DNA of 64,000 nucleotides from Lysobacter sp. cf310 (GCF_900114355.1 NZ_FOSS01000002.1:667032-731031); one strand, 5' to 3'; shown: positions 9,623 through 18,690, numbered from the stretch's first letter. Notes: generated from the sequence alone by a model not told the origin. Numbers and translations are program-made.

Positions 9623-10078
9623 TCAGCGTTCCCACCACGGGCGAGGCGCCTTGCGGCCCTGCATGCGCGTCTCGTACTCGCGCGCGATCGTGTCCAGCGT
9701 GGTCGCGGCGAAGCGCGCCAGCAATTGCACGCGCGCCTCGTCCAGGGCCTCGCGCAAGGCCGCGTTCACGCCCTGCTCGACCAGGCAGCGCGGGTGATCG
9801 TCGGACAGGCCCAGCGCGAACACCGGCGGTTCGCCGATCGCGCGATAGACGTCGAGCAGGCTGATCCGTTCCAGCGGCTGGGCCAGGGTCCAGCCGCCGC
9901 CGTGCCCTTTCACCGACTGCACGTAGCCGCGCTCGCGCAGCCCGGCCATGGTCCGGCGCACCACCACCGCATTGGTGTTGAGGATGCTGGCGATCAGCTC
10001 GGAAGCGATCGGCGCCGGATGCTGGGCCATGTGGATCAGCACATGCAGCATGCGCGACAGGCGGTTGTCGTTTCTCAT
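9623..10078 (-). CDS. Rrf2-family transcriptional regulator
   Basis: A 151-residue winged-helix regulator of the Rrf2 family. Features are RLSRMLHVLIHMAQ, the recognition region LNTNAVVVRRTMAGLRERGY and the wing GHGGGWTLA. Only one cysteine (PRCLVEQ) is present downstream, so the three-cysteine iron-sulfur site of IscR and NsrR is missing. That places it nearer the CymR/YwnA type, possibly sensing thiol oxidation through one Cys. I start at the ATG at 10078 because upstream candidates (10132, 10141) fall inside an operator-like repeat. It is divergent from a TrxR-like flavoprotein gene that it probably controls. Confidence 0.9.
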   Translation of the reverse strand: MRNDNRLSRMLHVLIHMAQHPAPIASELIASILNTNAVVVRRTMAGLRERGYVQSVKGHGGGWTLAQPLERISLLDVYRAIGEPPVFALGLSDDHPRCLVEQGVNAALREALDEARVQLLARFAATTLDTIAREYETRMQGRKAPRPWWER

Positions 10079-10126
10079 CCGGCGCGCTCGCGGGTGGTCG
10101 TCCGGGCCCAGCTTAACAGTCGCGGA

Positions 10127-10198
10127 CATCATGTAACACATGAAGTTGCATCATGACCGGCGCCGATGATAAAACGTAACTTCAATTGATACATATTG
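10127..10198. promoter_or_regulatory. Inverted operator-like repeats between the Rrf2 and flavoprotein genes
   Basis: Two copies of a 24-base motif face each other. One reads rightwards at 10175-10198 and the other leftwards at 10127-10150. Both contain AACTTCA, then TG and TACAT at identical spacing, and agree at about 17 of 24 positions. This is an unusually AT-rich stretch for the window and lies exactly in the divergent control region. I infer paired binding sites for the Rrf2 regulator; no binding evidence exists. Confidence 0.6.
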
Positions 10199-10261
10199 AC
10201 CGTCAGGCTCGCGACGCCTCCTGCGTCGACGGGCGCGGTCGCCCAGCTCAGGAGCAGGACC

Positions 10262-11158
10262 ATGCAGTACGAAGTCATCGTCGTAGGCGGCAGCTATGCC
10301 GGCCTGGCCGCCGCGATGCCGCTCGCGCGCGCACGCCGACGCGTGCTGGTGATCGACGCCGGGCGGCCGCGCAACCGCTACGCCGCGCATTCGCACGGCT
10401 TCTTCGGCATGGACGGCTGGACCCCGGCGGAAATGCTGGAAGAGGCCCGCTACCAGCTCTCGACCTACCCCAGCGTGGAACAACTGCCCGGCCAGGTGCA
10501 GCAGGCGCGCGCGCACGGCGAGGGCTTCGCGCTCACCTTGGCCGACGGCCGCGAGCTGGGCGCGCAGCGGCTGATCCTGGCCACCGGCGTGAGCGACGAA
10601 CTGCCGGCGATCCCCGGCCTGCGCGAACGCTGGGGCCGCAGCGTGGTGCATTGCCCCTACTGCCACGGTTACGAGTTCGAGCGCGGCGCGCTGGGCGTGC
10701 TCGCGACCCAGGCCACGTCGATGCATCAGGCCCTGCTGGTGCCCGATTGGGGCCCCACCACCTACTTCAGCCAGGGCGCGTTCGAGCCCGATGCCGAACA
10801 AACGCAGCGCCTGGCCGCGCGCGGCGTCGCGATCGAACGCAGCCGCGTGGTCGAGGTCGTGGGGCCCGACGACGGACTCACCGGCGTGCGCCTGGAAGAC
10901 GGCCGCGAACTGGCGCTGGCCGGCCTGTTCGTGGCGCCGAGCACGCGCCCCGCCGATACCCTGGCCGAACAACTGGGCTGCGCTTACGACGAGGGCCCGT
11001 GGGGCCCGCTGCTGCGCGTGGACGAGTTCAAGCGCACCACGGTCGCCGGCGTATACGCGGCCGGCGACGCCAGCAGCGCCATGGCCAGCGTCAGCCTGGC
11101 GGTCGCGGCCGGCACCCTGGCCGGCGTCGGCGCGCACCAGTCCCTGCTCGGGTTTTGA
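10262..11158 (+). CDS. NAD(P)/FAD-dependent oxidoreductase, thioredoxin-reductase-like
   Basis: A 298-residue flavoprotein resembling low-molecular-weight thioredoxin reductases. The FAD site VVGGSYAGLAAA is near residues 7-18, the redox-active CPYC is at Cys131 and Cys134, and the C-terminal FAD motif is VYAAGDASS. The second dinucleotide site is atypical: GVLATQATSMHQALLV replaces the usual GxGxxG/A NADPH motif. This feature is seen in the GliT-like branch, which reduces small disulfides rather than thioredoxin. GGAGCAGGACC precedes the ATG. The divergent Rrf2 gene suggests regulation by redox or thiol stress. Confidence 0.9.
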   Translation: MQYEVIVVGGSYAGLAAAMPLARARRRVLVIDAGRPRNRYAAHSHGFFGMDGWTPAEMLEEARYQLSTYPSVEQLPGQVQQARAHGEGFALTLADGRELGAQRLILATGVSDELPAIPGLRERWGRSVVHCPYCHGYEFERGALGVLATQATSMHQALLVPDWGPTTYFSQGAFEPDAEQTQRLAARGVAIERSRVVEVVGPDDGLTGVRLEDGRELALAGLFVAPSTRPADTLAEQLGCAYDEGPWGPLLRVDEFKRTTVAGVYAAGDASSAMASVSLAVAAGTLAGVGAHQSLLGF

Positions 11159-11170
11159 TCCGGGCGCAGA

Positions 11171-11206
11171 AACGAACGGGGCCGCGCGGTGCGCGGCCCC
11201 ATCGTT
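11171..11206. terminator. Bidirectional terminator hairpin
   Basis: A near-perfect stem, GGGGCCGCGC with GCGCGGCCCC around a GT loop, is extended by AACGA/TCGTT flanks. It sits between convergent genes ending at 11158 and 11229. The minus-strand side continues with GTTCGTTTCT, giving a modest U-rich tail. Confidence 0.8.
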
Positions 11207-11228
11207 GGGTCGACCTCGAGAGCGAGGT

Positions 11229-12101
11229 TTAGAACTTGCCTTCCTGGAAATCGACGAAGGCCTGCATCACTTCCTGCTTGGTGTTCATCACGAACGGGCC
11301 ATAACGCGCGACCGGCTCGCGCAGCGGGCGCCCGCCGACCAGGATCAGACGGCTGTCGCGACCCAGGTCGCGCAGCTTGAGGCGCTGACCGCCGGACAAC
11401 ACCGCCAACTCCTGCGCGTCGACCGCACGCGCGTCCTGGCCGTCGCCGATCTCCACGCCGCCCTCGTACACGTAGACGAACACGTTGTGGCCTTCGGGCA
11501 AGTCGTATTCCCAGCTGGCGCCGGCCGCGAGCGCGACGTCGACGTAGACCGGATCGGTCGCAGGCTGCACGATCGGACCGCGCAGATCGCCGATCGCACC
11601 GGCGATCAGCTTCAGCTGCACGCCTGGCGCCGGCTGCAACGCGACGATGCGCTCGGGCGCGAACTCCTGGTACTTGGGCTCGGTCATCTTCTCGCGCGCC
11701 GGCAGGTTCACCCACAGCTGGAAACCGCGCATGCGGCCCTCCTGCTGCTCGGGCATCTCCGAATGCACCAGCCCGCGCCCGGCCGTCATCCACTGCACGC
11801 TGCCGGGCACCAGCACGCCCTCGTTGCCGTGGTTGTCCTTATGGCGCATGCGTCCGTCGAGCATATAGGTCACGGTCTCGAAACCGCGGTGCGGATGCTC
11901 CGGGAAACCGGCGATGTAGTCCTCGGCGCGATCGGTGCCGAACTCGTCCAGCAGCAGGAACGGGTCCAGATCCGGCAACTCGGCCCCGCCGATCACCCGG
12001 GTCAGGCGCACACCGGCGCCATCCGAAGTCGGCTGACCACGCAGCTTGCGCCCGACGCGCGCATAGCGCGGGGCCAGGTCATGGGTAGTGGTGGTGGACA
12101 T
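11229..12101 (-). CDS. Pirin family protein (YhhW/quercetinase-like)
   Basis: A 290-residue pirin. Metal ligands lie in FPEHPHRGFETVTYML and GRGLVHSEM, and QLWVNLPAREKMTEPKYQEF matches the region that follows the first cupin in this subgroup. The C-terminal cupin carries YVYEGGVEIGDG. E. coli YhhW of this type shows quercetin 2,3-dioxygenase activity in vitro, but the true substrate here is unknown. The start at 12101 gives a Ser/Thr-rich N-terminus after GGAGAGAGGAGC upstream. A roughly 1-kb repeat-rich gap lies behind its promoter. Confidence 0.93.
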   Translation of the reverse strand: MSTTTTHDLAPRYARVGRKLRGQPTSDGAGVRLTRVIGGAELPDLDPFLLLDEFGTDRAEDYIAGFPEHPHRGFETVTYMLDGRMRHKDNHGNEGVLVPGSVQWMTAGRGLVHSEMPEQQEGRMRGFQLWVNLPAREKMTEPKYQEFAPERIVALQPAPGVQLKLIAGAIGDLRGPIVQPATDPVYVDVALAAGASWEYDLPEGHNVFVYVYEGGVEIGDGQDARAVDAQELAVLSGGQRLKLRDLGRDSRLILVGGRPLREPVARYGPFVMNTKQEVMQAFVDFQEGKF

Positions 12102-12358
12102 GCTCCTCTCTCCTGTCTCGCTCGCCGTATTGGCGTTGAGGCATAGGATGGCACCGCAAAAACAGAACGAAGCACTTAAGCACAGGAGTATCTATTACAA
12201 ATTTGGAACAATCAGCCTGATGTGGCGAGATTGGCGCAGGGGCCGCACACCCGGCTATGACAGGGCAGCGGCACCAGCGTTCAAACCGCCCTGGCCATAA
12301 TCACCATTTGCAATTGTTATTCGCATTCGCGTATAGCCAATCACGCACCACGTCTGCA
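12102..12358. other. Gene-free, relatively AT-rich stretch upstream of the pirin
   Basis: This stretch carries the promoter side of the minus-strand pirin gene at 11229-12101. It includes an AT-rich segment at about 12158-12225 that contrasts with the surrounding GC content. I see no convincing gene or hairpin. It leads into the microsatellite and repeat cassette. Confidence 0.5.
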
Positions 12359-12417
12359 GTCGCAGCGGTTGCCGTTGCGGTTGCCGTTGCCGTTGCGGTT
12401 GCGGTTGCGGTTGCCCC
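12359..12417. repeat. GTTGCC/GTTGCG hexanucleotide microsatellite, copy 1
   Basis: About eight tandem GTTGCS hexamers lie directly before the dispersed cassette at 12430. Read in frame they would give Ala-Thr or Val-Ala repeats, but no gene context supports translation. The same arrangement, with longer and more varied repeats, occurs at 25299-25441. Confidence 0.85.
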
Positions 12418-12429
12418 GGCATTCAAATC

Positions 12430-12660
12430 CAAAAGCCCCGCCCCCACACGACCAACCGTAGACCCGAAGGGCGGCGCGCAGGACGCGCGCCGTTTTTCGA
12501 ATGGACAGGGACGTCCATTCGAAAAATCCCGGCGCACGCACCGAACTCGCAAGGGAGGGTTGGTCACGCTAGCCCTTCTCTTTGGTTACTTTCTCTTGGG
12601 CTAGCAAGAGAAAGTGACCCGCATGCGCAGCAGGCGGAAGCCGTTGACCTTCGGGCCGAG
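12430..12660. repeat. Dispersed intergenic cassette, copy 1
   Basis: This is nearly the same sequence as 25448-25678. It contains, in order, AACCGTAGACCCGAAGGGCG, a GGCGCGC/GCGCGCC hairpin and a perfect inverted repeat at 12493-12526 (TTTTTCGAATGGAC paired with GTCCATTCGAAAAA). A GCTAGCCC...GGGCTAGC palindrome pair with ACTTTCTCTT/AAGAGAAAGT arms follows, and then the tail CGCATGCGCAGCAGGCGGAA. The strong inverted repeats look like back-to-back terminators. No transposase is present, so it would be a non-autonomous or REP-like element. Confidence 0.85.
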
Positions 12661-12960
12661 CCGACGAAGCAACAGCAAAAGCAAATCCTCCCCAACCCGC
12701 CCGGCCAGCAGGCACCGCCTGCTGGCGTTCAGCCGTGCACGAACCTGCGGTTCGTAAACCGCACGGCTTCACCCTTTGACAAAGGAGGGAGCTAGGAGCA
12801 AGAGAAAGTGACCCGCATGCGCAGCAGGCGGAAGCCTTTGATCTTCGGTCAGAAGAGGCGACAGCAAAGCAAAAGCAAATCCTCCCCAACCCTCCTTTGA
12901 CAAAGGAGGGAGCTAAGAGCCAAAGAGGTAGGAGCTAGGAGCTAGGAGCAAGAAAGCGAT
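12661..12960. repeat. CCTCC...GGAGG and GTTCGT repeat units
   Basis: A second dispersed unit reads AGCAAATCCTCCCCAACCC, then GTTCAGCCGTGCACGAACC, a GGTTCGTAA...CCGCACGG arm and CAAAGGAGGGAGCTAGGAGC. It is followed by another copy of the GAGAAAGTGACCCGCATGCG tail and a shortened CCTCC/GGAGG unit. Related copies occur at 19618-19716 (inverted), 25705-25815 and 25828-25920. The rest of the gap to 13107 contains one AGCGGCG-type fragment near 13010-13035 and no gene. Confidence 0.75.
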
Positions 12961-13107
12961 CCGAATCTCAACGACACCAGCCAACGCAGTAGCCGGAGTT
13001 CACGGTCGCGGCACGCGCCGCTCCTACCCAATAGCGGCGAACGACCTGTCGCCACCGAATCGAAAGACAGCGCAGCCCCTCAAGCCCGGCAGCGAAACCA
13101 CACATCC

Positions 13108-13710
13108 CTACGCCTTGCGCGTATACACATACACCGTCGCCGGCGGCACGTTGCGCAGAATGAACTCCCCGCGCCGCACATGCAGCCCCAACTCCCGCAT
13201 CACCGCATCGGCCACCGGCGCCGCCGGCCCGTAGGTGAACTGCACGAAGGTCCCGTCCGGCCGCAGACACTCGAACGCCGCCGCCAACAGACTGCGCTGC
13301 AACTGCGGCGGCATCGTCAACAGACCCAGCCCCGACACGATCGCATCCGCCGGCCCCTGATCCAGATACCCGTTCGCACGCGCCAACTCCGGCAGCGAAC
13401 GCGCATCGCCCAGCAACACCTGTACCTGCGGAAAGCGCAGATGCAGATGCGCGTGCAACTCCTCGTTGAGCTCCAGCACCAACAGATCGCGGTCGGCGAT
13501 GCCCGCCGCGAGCAGCGCACGCGTGATCGCCCCGGTGCCGCCGCCGAGTTCGATCACCCGGCGCGCGTCGTCGGGCAGCTCGGCGATCATCGCCGCCGCC
13601 AGCTCCGGGCTGGACGGCGCCACCGCGGCGGTGCGCAGCGGATTCTTCAACCATTGGCGGAAGAAGGTCCAGGCACCGGGCTTGCGCGTTTTCAAGGCTT
13701 CGTCCTTCAC
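13108..13710 (-). CDS. SAM-dependent methyltransferase, PmtA-like
   Basis: A 200-residue class I methyltransferase. The SAM-binding motif [16 protein letters not shown] is followed by the acidic strand [10 protein letters not shown] and the motif [14 protein letters not shown]. The N-terminal [20 protein letters not shown] and this central motif resemble phospholipid N-methyltransferases (PmtA) and rRNA-dimethylase-like relatives. The substrate is therefore probably a lipid headgroup, but this is inference. The GTG start at 13710 overlaps the rlmKL stop (GTGA), so it is translationally coupled as the second gene. A TTG at 13695 is an alternative start. Confidence 0.82.
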   Translation of the reverse strand: MKDEALKTRKPGAWTFFRQWLKNPLRTAAVAPSSPELAAAMIAELPDDARRVIELGGGTGAITRALLAAGIADRDLLVLELNEELHAHLHLRFPQVQVLLGDARSLPELARANGYLDQGPADAIVSGLGLLTMPPQLQRSLLAAAFECLRPDGTFVQFTYGPAAPVADAVMRELGLHVRRGEFILRNVPPATVYVYTRKA

Positions 13711-15893
13711 AACGGCTGCAGCCGCCAACAACGATGGATGCGTGCATCGCGGGCGAAGTCGGGCGGGATGGTCTCGGCGCTGATCTCGCGGCAGTCGGCG
13801 AATTCCGCGATCGCCTCCTGCTCGAGGCGGAAGCGGCGGAAGTTGTTGGAGAAATACAGCACGCCGTTGTCGGCCAGGCGCGCGACCGCGGCGCGCAGCA
13901 GGCGCACGTGCTCGCGCTGGATGTCGAAGTCGTCGGCGCGCGCGGAATTGGAGAAGGTCGGCGGGTCGCAGAAGATCAGGTCGTAGCGGCCGCGGTCGGC
14001 TTCCAGCCAGGCCACCGCGTCGGCCTGGACCAGGCGATGGTCGGCGCCGCCGATGCCGTTCTCGCGCAGGTTGTCGGCGCACCACTGCAGGTAGGTCGCC
14101 GACAGGTCGACGGTGGTGGTCTGCACCGCGCCGCCGACCGCCGCGTGCACGCTGGCCGCGCCGGTGTAGCCGAACAGGTTGAGGAAGCGCCGGCCGCGCG
14201 CCTCCTCGGCGATGCGCAGGCGCATCGGCCGGTGATCGAGGAACAGGCCGGTGTCGAGGTAGTCGTGCAGGTTCACGCGCAGCTTGGCCGCGCCCTCGCG
14301 CACCACCAGGACTTCGCCGCGCTGGTCGAAGCGGCCGTACTTGCTGCCGCCCTTGCCGCGCGCTCGGGTCTTGAGGGCGATGCGCTCGCGCGGCACCGCG
14401 AAAGCCTCGCGCGCGGCCGCCATCAGTTCGTTGAGGCGACGGCGCTGGTCGGCTTCGGGGATCGTGGCCGGTGCGGCGTATTCCTGCACGTGCAGGTGGA
14501 GCTGCGGTTCGGGCTCGTCGCTGGCGTAGACGTCGATCGCGGCCGAGTATTCGGGCAGGTCGGCGTCGTAGGCGCGGTAGCAGCTGACCGCCTCGCGCTC
14601 GCGCCAGCGCTTGAGCTTGTGCAGGTTCTTGCGCAGGCGGTTGGCGACCATCTGCGCGCCTTCGGACAAGACCGGCGGCGGCGCGTCCGGCGCGTTCTCG
14701 GCGCGCGCGCGCGGCGCGATCGGGTCGCACACGATCAGGGTGCATTCGATCGCGCCGTTGAACAGCTGGTACTTCTTGTTCGCGCGCAGGCCGGTGGCCT
14801 GGGCCAGCTCGGCGTCGCCGCACAGCAGGCTGGCGCGCCATTGCGGCGCCAGGCGCTTGAGGGTGTTGCCCAGCGCGCGATACAGGGCGGGATCGGCGGC
14901 CAGACGCGCGTCGTAGGGCGGATTGCAGACCGCCAGGCCGGTCGCGGCGACGGGCTCGCCCTCGGCCGATTCGATGGCCGTCGGCGCGGGCAGCTCCTGC
15001 AGCTGCTCGACCGCAGCGACCTGCCAGCGGATCACCCCGGCCAGGCCGGCCATGACTTCGTTGTCGCGCGCGGCGCGGATCGCATGCGGATCCAGATCGC
15101 TGCCCTGGAATACCGGCCGCAGCGCGGCGCGGCCGGCGTCTTCGCGCACGCGCGCCTGTTCGCACAGCTCCTGCCAGGCGGCGCGGTCGAAACCGCGCCA
15201 GCGCGTGGGCGCCAGGCCGTCGTGGCGCAGCAGGCCCGGCGCGACGTCGGCGGCCATCAGCGCGCCTTCGATCAACAAGGTGCCGCTGCCGCACATCGGG
15301 TCGATCAGCGCGCCGCCTTCGGCGTACACGCGCGGCCAACCGCCGCGCATCAGCACCGCGGCGGCGAGGTTTTCCTTCAAGGGCGCTTCGCCCTGCTTGA
15401 GGCGCCAGCCGCGGCGGTGCAGCGAGCCGCCACCCAGGTCGATCGAGACGATCGCGCGGTTCTTGCGGATCACCAGGTTCAGGCGCAGGTCGGGCGCCTC
15501 CACGTCCACGTCGGGGCGCGCGCCGGTGCGCGCGCGCATCACGTCCACCACCGCGTCCTTGACCCGCTGCGCGGCGTAGCGCGCATGGGTGATCGCGGTA
15601 CCGGAAACGTGCGCATCGACGGCCAGCGTGTTCGTCGCGTCCAGATGCTGCGGCCAATCGATCGCGGCCACGCCGGCGTAGAGCGCGTGCTCGTCGGGGC
15701 AGTCGAACTCGGCGATCGGCCACAGCACGCGGCTGGCCAGGCGCGACCACAGCACCGCGCGCTGCGCGTCGCGCAGTTCGCCCTCGGCGTTGGCGCCGGC
15801 CAGGGCGGCGGTCGCGCGCGCGCAGCCCAGCGCGACCAGTTCGTCGGCCAGCAGATATTCCAGACCCTTGCCGCAACTGACGTAGAACTTCAC
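13707..15893 (-). CDS. rlmL: Bifunctional 23S rRNA methyltransferase RlmKL
   Basis: A fused enzyme of 728 residues that makes m2G2445 (RlmL half) and m7G2069 (RlmK half) in 23S rRNA. The N-terminal THUMP domain begins [14 protein letters not shown]. The RlmL catalytic region contains [15 protein letters not shown] and the NPPY motif ([10 protein letters not shown]). The RlmK half contains [14 protein letters not shown] and [10 protein letters not shown]. Length agrees with the gammaproteobacterial fusion. The GTG at 15893 is preceded by AGGAAG and gives the usual N-terminus. Confidence 0.95.
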   Translation of the reverse strand: MKFYVSCGKGLEYLLADELVALGCARATAALAGANAEGELRDAQRAVLWSRLASRVLWPIAEFDCPDEHALYAGVAAIDWPQHLDATNTLAVDAHVSGTAITHARYAAQRVKDAVVDVMRARTGARPDVDVEAPDLRLNLVIRKNRAIVSIDLGGGSLHRRGWRLKQGEAPLKENLAAAVLMRGGWPRVYAEGGALIDPMCGSGTLLIEGALMAADVAPGLLRHDGLAPTRWRGFDRAAWQELCEQARVREDAGRAALRPVFQGSDLDPHAIRAARDNEVMAGLAGVIRWQVAAVEQLQELPAPTAIESAEGEPVAATGLAVCNPPYDARLAADPALYRALGNTLKRLAPQWRASLLCGDAELAQATGLRANKKYQLFNGAIECTLIVCDPIAPRARAENAPDAPPPVLSEGAQMVANRLRKNLHKLKRWREREAVSCYRAYDADLPEYSAAIDVYASDEPEPQLHLHVQEYAAPATIPEADQRRRLNELMAAAREAFAVPRERIALKTRARGKGGSKYGRFDQRGEVLVVREGAAKLRVNLHDYLDTGLFLDHRPMRLRIAEEARGRRFLNLFGYTGAASVHAAVGGAVQTTTVDLSATYLQWCADNLRENGIGGADHRLVQADAVAWLEADRGRYDLIFCDPPTFSNSARADDFDIQREHVRLLRAAVARLADNGVLYFSNNFRRFRLEQEAIAEFADCREISAETIPPDFARDARIHRCWRLQPL

Positions 15894-15990
15894 GAAGACT
15901 TCCTGATGTGCATGGCGAACAGCGGAGTGAGCATCGAGCACGGAGTATCCGCATCGACGGTCAAGGGCGCGTGTGGCGGCGGCGCGGCCG

Positions 15991-16521
15991 TCACAAGCGT
16001 TGCAGCAATTGCGCGAAGGCCTCGGCGCTGGTGTCGACGTGCGCCGAGAGGCGATGGCTGTCGTCGACCAGCAGCAGGCGCGCGCGCCGCGACCAGGCCC
16101 AGTCGACCACTTCCTGCGCGGGGATCAGTTCGTCGTCCCAGCCGTGCAGGATCGTGGTCGGCACGCGCGCGGCTTCCAGGCGCGGCGCCGGCCCCATCCG
16201 CACCGGCGGCGCCATCAGGAACAGCCCGGCCACCGGCACCTGCAGCGAAACCAGGCCCGAGATGTAGGCGCCGAGGCTGGAACCGGCCAGCACCAGCGGG
16301 CCGCGCTGGGCGGCGGCCTGGGCCAGCGCGAGCAGGCGCTGCAGCCGCTGCGGCACGTCGCCGAGTTCGCTGACCTCGCGGCGCGCGTCCAGATCGGTGT
16401 AGTCCGGACGCTCGTGGCTCCAGCCCAGGCGTTGCGCGGCCTCGGCCAGGGCGGTGACCTTGGTGGCGTCGGGGCCGCTTTCGAAGCCATGGGAAAGGAT
16501 GCAGTGTCCGCGCGTGCTCAT
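15991..16521 (-). CDS. Alpha/beta-hydrolase family protein
   Basis: A 176-residue compact hydrolase. It starts with the oxyanion loop [10 protein letters not shown] and has a nucleophile elbow AGSSLGAY (Ser). The acid region is [10 protein letters not shown], and the catalytic His is in DDSHRLSAH. The small size and lid-less layout resemble RBBP9/YqiA-like or dienelactone-hydrolase-like esterases. Substrate unknown. It lies 61 bp downstream of the MOSC gene on the same strand, so co-transcription is possible. Confidence 0.85.
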   Translation of the reverse strand: MSTRGHCILSHGFESGPDATKVTALAEAAQRLGWSHERPDYTDLDARREVSELGDVPQRLQRLLALAQAAAQRGPLVLAGSSLGAYISGLVSLQVPVAGLFLMAPPVRMGPAPRLEAARVPTTILHGWDDELIPAQEVVDWAWSRRARLLLVDDSHRLSAHVDTSAEAFAQLLQRL

Positions 16522-16582
16522 GCGTGTCGGGGCGTCGTATCGGTGGGGGCCGGGACGGGACGGTCGCTCGGCGCAGCGGAGT

Positions 16583-17083
16583 TCAGTCGGCGAGCACGAT
16601 CAGCGCGTCGCCGCGCCGGATGTGTCCGCCTTCGAGGATGCGCGCGCACAGGCCGCCGTGGCCGCGCATCGCGTTGTAGCCGCCGGGGCCGAGCGCGTCT
16701 TCCATGCGCGAGCAGGGATCGCAGTCCTCGGTGCCTTCCAGCAGCGCTTCGCCGAGGCGGAAGCGGCGGCCCTTGAGCGCCACCAGCGGCAGCCCGGACA
16801 CCACCACGTTACGGCGCAGCAGGGCCGGCTCGACGCTGTCGCGGCCGGACAACGCGGCGATCGCCGGCAGGTGCTCGGCCTGGATCAGGGTCACGCCGCG
16901 CTTGCCGCTGCCACTGGCATAGCGGTCGCCGACCAGACCCAGGCCGGTCTGGGCCCAGGCTTCCTGGACCGGGTCCATCGGCACGTCGCGCTTCGGGCGC
17001 AAACCGATCCACTCCACCCGGCCGGGGCGCGGCAGGTTGGCCATCAGACGTCCTAGGGCGGAGTCGGCGGGCGGCAGGGACAT
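16583..17083 (-). CDS. MOSC domain protein
   Basis: A 166-residue protein built from a MOSC (molybdenum cofactor sulfurase C-terminal) domain. Typical blocks are GDRYASGSGKRGVTLIQAEH, RRNVVVSGLPLVAL and the conserved cysteine region EDCDPCSRM. YiiM- and YuaD-like relatives handle N-hydroxylated compounds or transfer sulfur with Moco; the substrate here is unknown. I take the ATG at 17083, with GGAG six bases upstream. An ATG at 17041 is possible. The start lies only 41 bp from the divergent amidase gene. Confidence 0.88.
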   Translation of the reverse strand: MSLPPADSALGRLMANLPRPGRVEWIGLRPKRDVPMDPVQEAWAQTGLGLVGDRYASGSGKRGVTLIQAEHLPAIAALSGRDSVEPALLRRNVVVSGLPLVALKGRRFRLGEALLEGTEDCDPCSRMEDALGPGGYNAMRGHGGLCARILEGGHIRRGDALIVLAD

Positions 17084-17124
17084 GGGGGGCTCCGGTGCGA
17101 AGGCGAATGTTAGCATCCGCCCCC

Positions 17125-17697
17125 ATGCCGCCCCTTTCGCCGCCGCGCGTGGAACCCCTGCCCTACGAGGCCCTGCTGGACGCGCGCGCGGCCGAGACGG
17201 TGGATCTGGTGGTGATCCATTGCACCGAACTGCCCGATCTGGCGACCGCGCGCGAGTACGGCGAGCGCGTGCTCTACCCGGCCTCGGGCACCGGCAACAG
17301 CGGCCACTACTACGTCGATCGCGACGGCAGCCTGCACCGCTACGTCGAGCCCTTGCGGGTCGCCCACCATACCCGCGGCTACAACCCGCGCTCGGTCGGG
17401 ATCGAGCTGGTCAACAGCGGCCGCTACCCGCATTGGCTGGACTCGCGCCATCAGGCCATGGACGAGCCCTACACCGAGGCCCAGATCGAGGCCCTGATCG
17501 CGCTGCTGGCGCAACTGCGCGCGCAGCTGCCCGCGCTGCGCTGGATCGCCGGCCACGAGGACCTGGACACCACCCGGGTCGAGGCCAGCGACGATCCGAG
17601 CGTGCGGGTGCAACGCAAGCTGGACCCGGGACCGCGCTTTCCGTGGCCGCGGGTGCTGGACGCCTGCGGCTTGCAGCGGCTGCGCCCCGAAGCCTGA
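17125..17697 (+). CDS. AmpD-like N-acetylmuramoyl-L-alanine amidase
   Basis: A 190-residue zinc amidase of the Amidase_2/PGRP family. It cuts the bond between N-acetylmuramic (or anhydro-muramic) acid and the stem peptide. A zinc histidine is in VVIHCTE; HHTRGYNPRSVGIELVN is the conserved core; GHEDLD gives the second histidine, and KLDPGPRFPW the Asp ligand, as in AmpD. No signal peptide is visible, which suggests cytoplasmic recycling. The long insertion between GHEDLD and the DPGP block is the part least like E. coli AmpD. Start taken at 17125. Confidence 0.88.
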   Translation: MPPLSPPRVEPLPYEALLDARAAETVDLVVIHCTELPDLATAREYGERVLYPASGTGNSGHYYVDRDGSLHRYVEPLRVAHHTRGYNPRSVGIELVNSGRYPHWLDSRHQAMDEPYTEAQIEALIALLAQLRAQLPALRWIAGHEDLDTTRVEASDDPSVRVQRKLDPGPRFPWPRVLDACGLQRLRPEA

Positions 17698-17789
17698 GCC
17701 GCAGCCCCCGCGCCCGCACCGGCGCCCGCAGGCCCCGGCGGGGCGCGCCGTATACTTCCGGACCGTACCGACCCTGCCGCGCACGCCCC

Positions 17790-18689
17790 ATGACTTCATC
17801 GCCCGTCTCCGAACTGATCGAACTGCTGTCGCTGGAGCGGCTGGAAGACAACCTGTTCCGCGGCCAGAGCCGCGACATCGGCACCAAGTACGTGTTCGGC
17901 GGCCAGGTGCTGGGCCAGGCGCTGTCGGCCGCGCAGGCCACCCTGGAGGCGCCGCGCAGCGCGCATTCGCTGCACGCCTACTTCCTCAAGGCCGGCGACA
18001 TCGAGGCCCCGATCGTTTACCAGGCCGACCGCACCCGCGACGGCGGCAGCTTCTCGGTGCGGCGGGTGACGGCGATCCAGCACGGCCAGCCGATCTTCTT
18101 CCTCGCCGCCTCGTTCCAGAAGGACGAGGACGGCGGCGAACACCAGCTGTCGATGCCGGAAGTGCCCAAGCCCGAGGACATCGCGCCGGCGCCGGCGGTG
18201 CCGCCGGAGGTGATGGCCACGCTGCCGACCAAGGTCCAGCGCTGGTTGTCGCGCCAGGGCCCGTTCGAGTTCCGCCACGTCTATCCGCGCGACGAGCTCA
18301 ATCCGCCCAAGCGCCCTCCTTATCAGCAGGTCTGGTTCCGCCTCAGCGAGCCGGTCGGCGACGCGCCTGAGCTGCACCGCGCGCTGCTGGCCTACGCCTC
18401 GGATTTCCATCTGCTCGGCACCGCGACCTTCCCGCACGGGATCAGCTACTACCAGCCCAACGTGCAGATGGCCTCGCTGGATCACGCGCTGTGGTTCCAT
18501 CGCCCGTTCCGCGCCGACGACTGGCTGCTGTACTCGATCGACAGCCCCAGCGCCCAGGGCGGACGCGGCCTGGCGCGCGGGCAGATCTACGACCGCCACG
18601 GCCATCTGGTCGCGAGCACCGCGCAGGAAGGCCTGATCCGGGTCGTGCAGGACGCCACCGCGGCCGCCCACGTGCCGTCGAAGGACTGA
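17790..18689 (+). CDS. tesB: Acyl-CoA thioesterase II
   Basis: A 299-residue double-hotdog thioesterase that hydrolyses medium- and long-chain acyl-CoA. Diagnostic blocks are NLFRGQS, VFGGQVLGQALSAA, HSLHAYFLKAGD and FSVRRVTAIQ in the first half. In the second half are ASDFHLL and SLDHALWFHRPFRADDWLLY, with QGGRGLARGQIYDRHG at the end. Length and order match TesB. It is followed with one base between stop and ATG by a DUF2007 membrane protein, suggesting an operon. Confidence 0.95.
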   Translation: MTSSPVSELIELLSLERLEDNLFRGQSRDIGTKYVFGGQVLGQALSAAQATLEAPRSAHSLHAYFLKAGDIEAPIVYQADRTRDGGSFSVRRVTAIQHGQPIFFLAASFQKDEDGGEHQLSMPEVPKPEDIAPAPAVPPEVMATLPTKVQRWLSRQGPFEFRHVYPRDELNPPKRPPYQQVWFRLSEPVGDAPELHRALLAYASDFHLLGTATFPHGISYYQPNVQMASLDHALWFHRPFRADDWLLYSIDSPSAQGGRGLARGQIYDRHGHLVASTAQEGLIRVVQDATAAAHVPSKD

Positions 18690-18690
18690 G

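Noticed and set aside
10079..10141. Upstream starts (10132, 10141) for the Rrf2 gene
   Set aside because: They would put the start inside the operator-like repeat and add residues not typical of the family. The ATG at 10078 gives the usual length.
12359..12417. Hexamer array considered as a CRISPR or VNTR gene
   Set aside because: Units are 6 bases with no spacers and no cas genes, so it is a simple microsatellite.
12301..12567. Minus-strand reading frame with an Ala-Thr repeat over the first cassette
   Set aside because: A similar frame exists over cassette 2 (25344-25592), but it merely translates the repeated DNA and microsatellite, with no start signal. I treat both as spurious.
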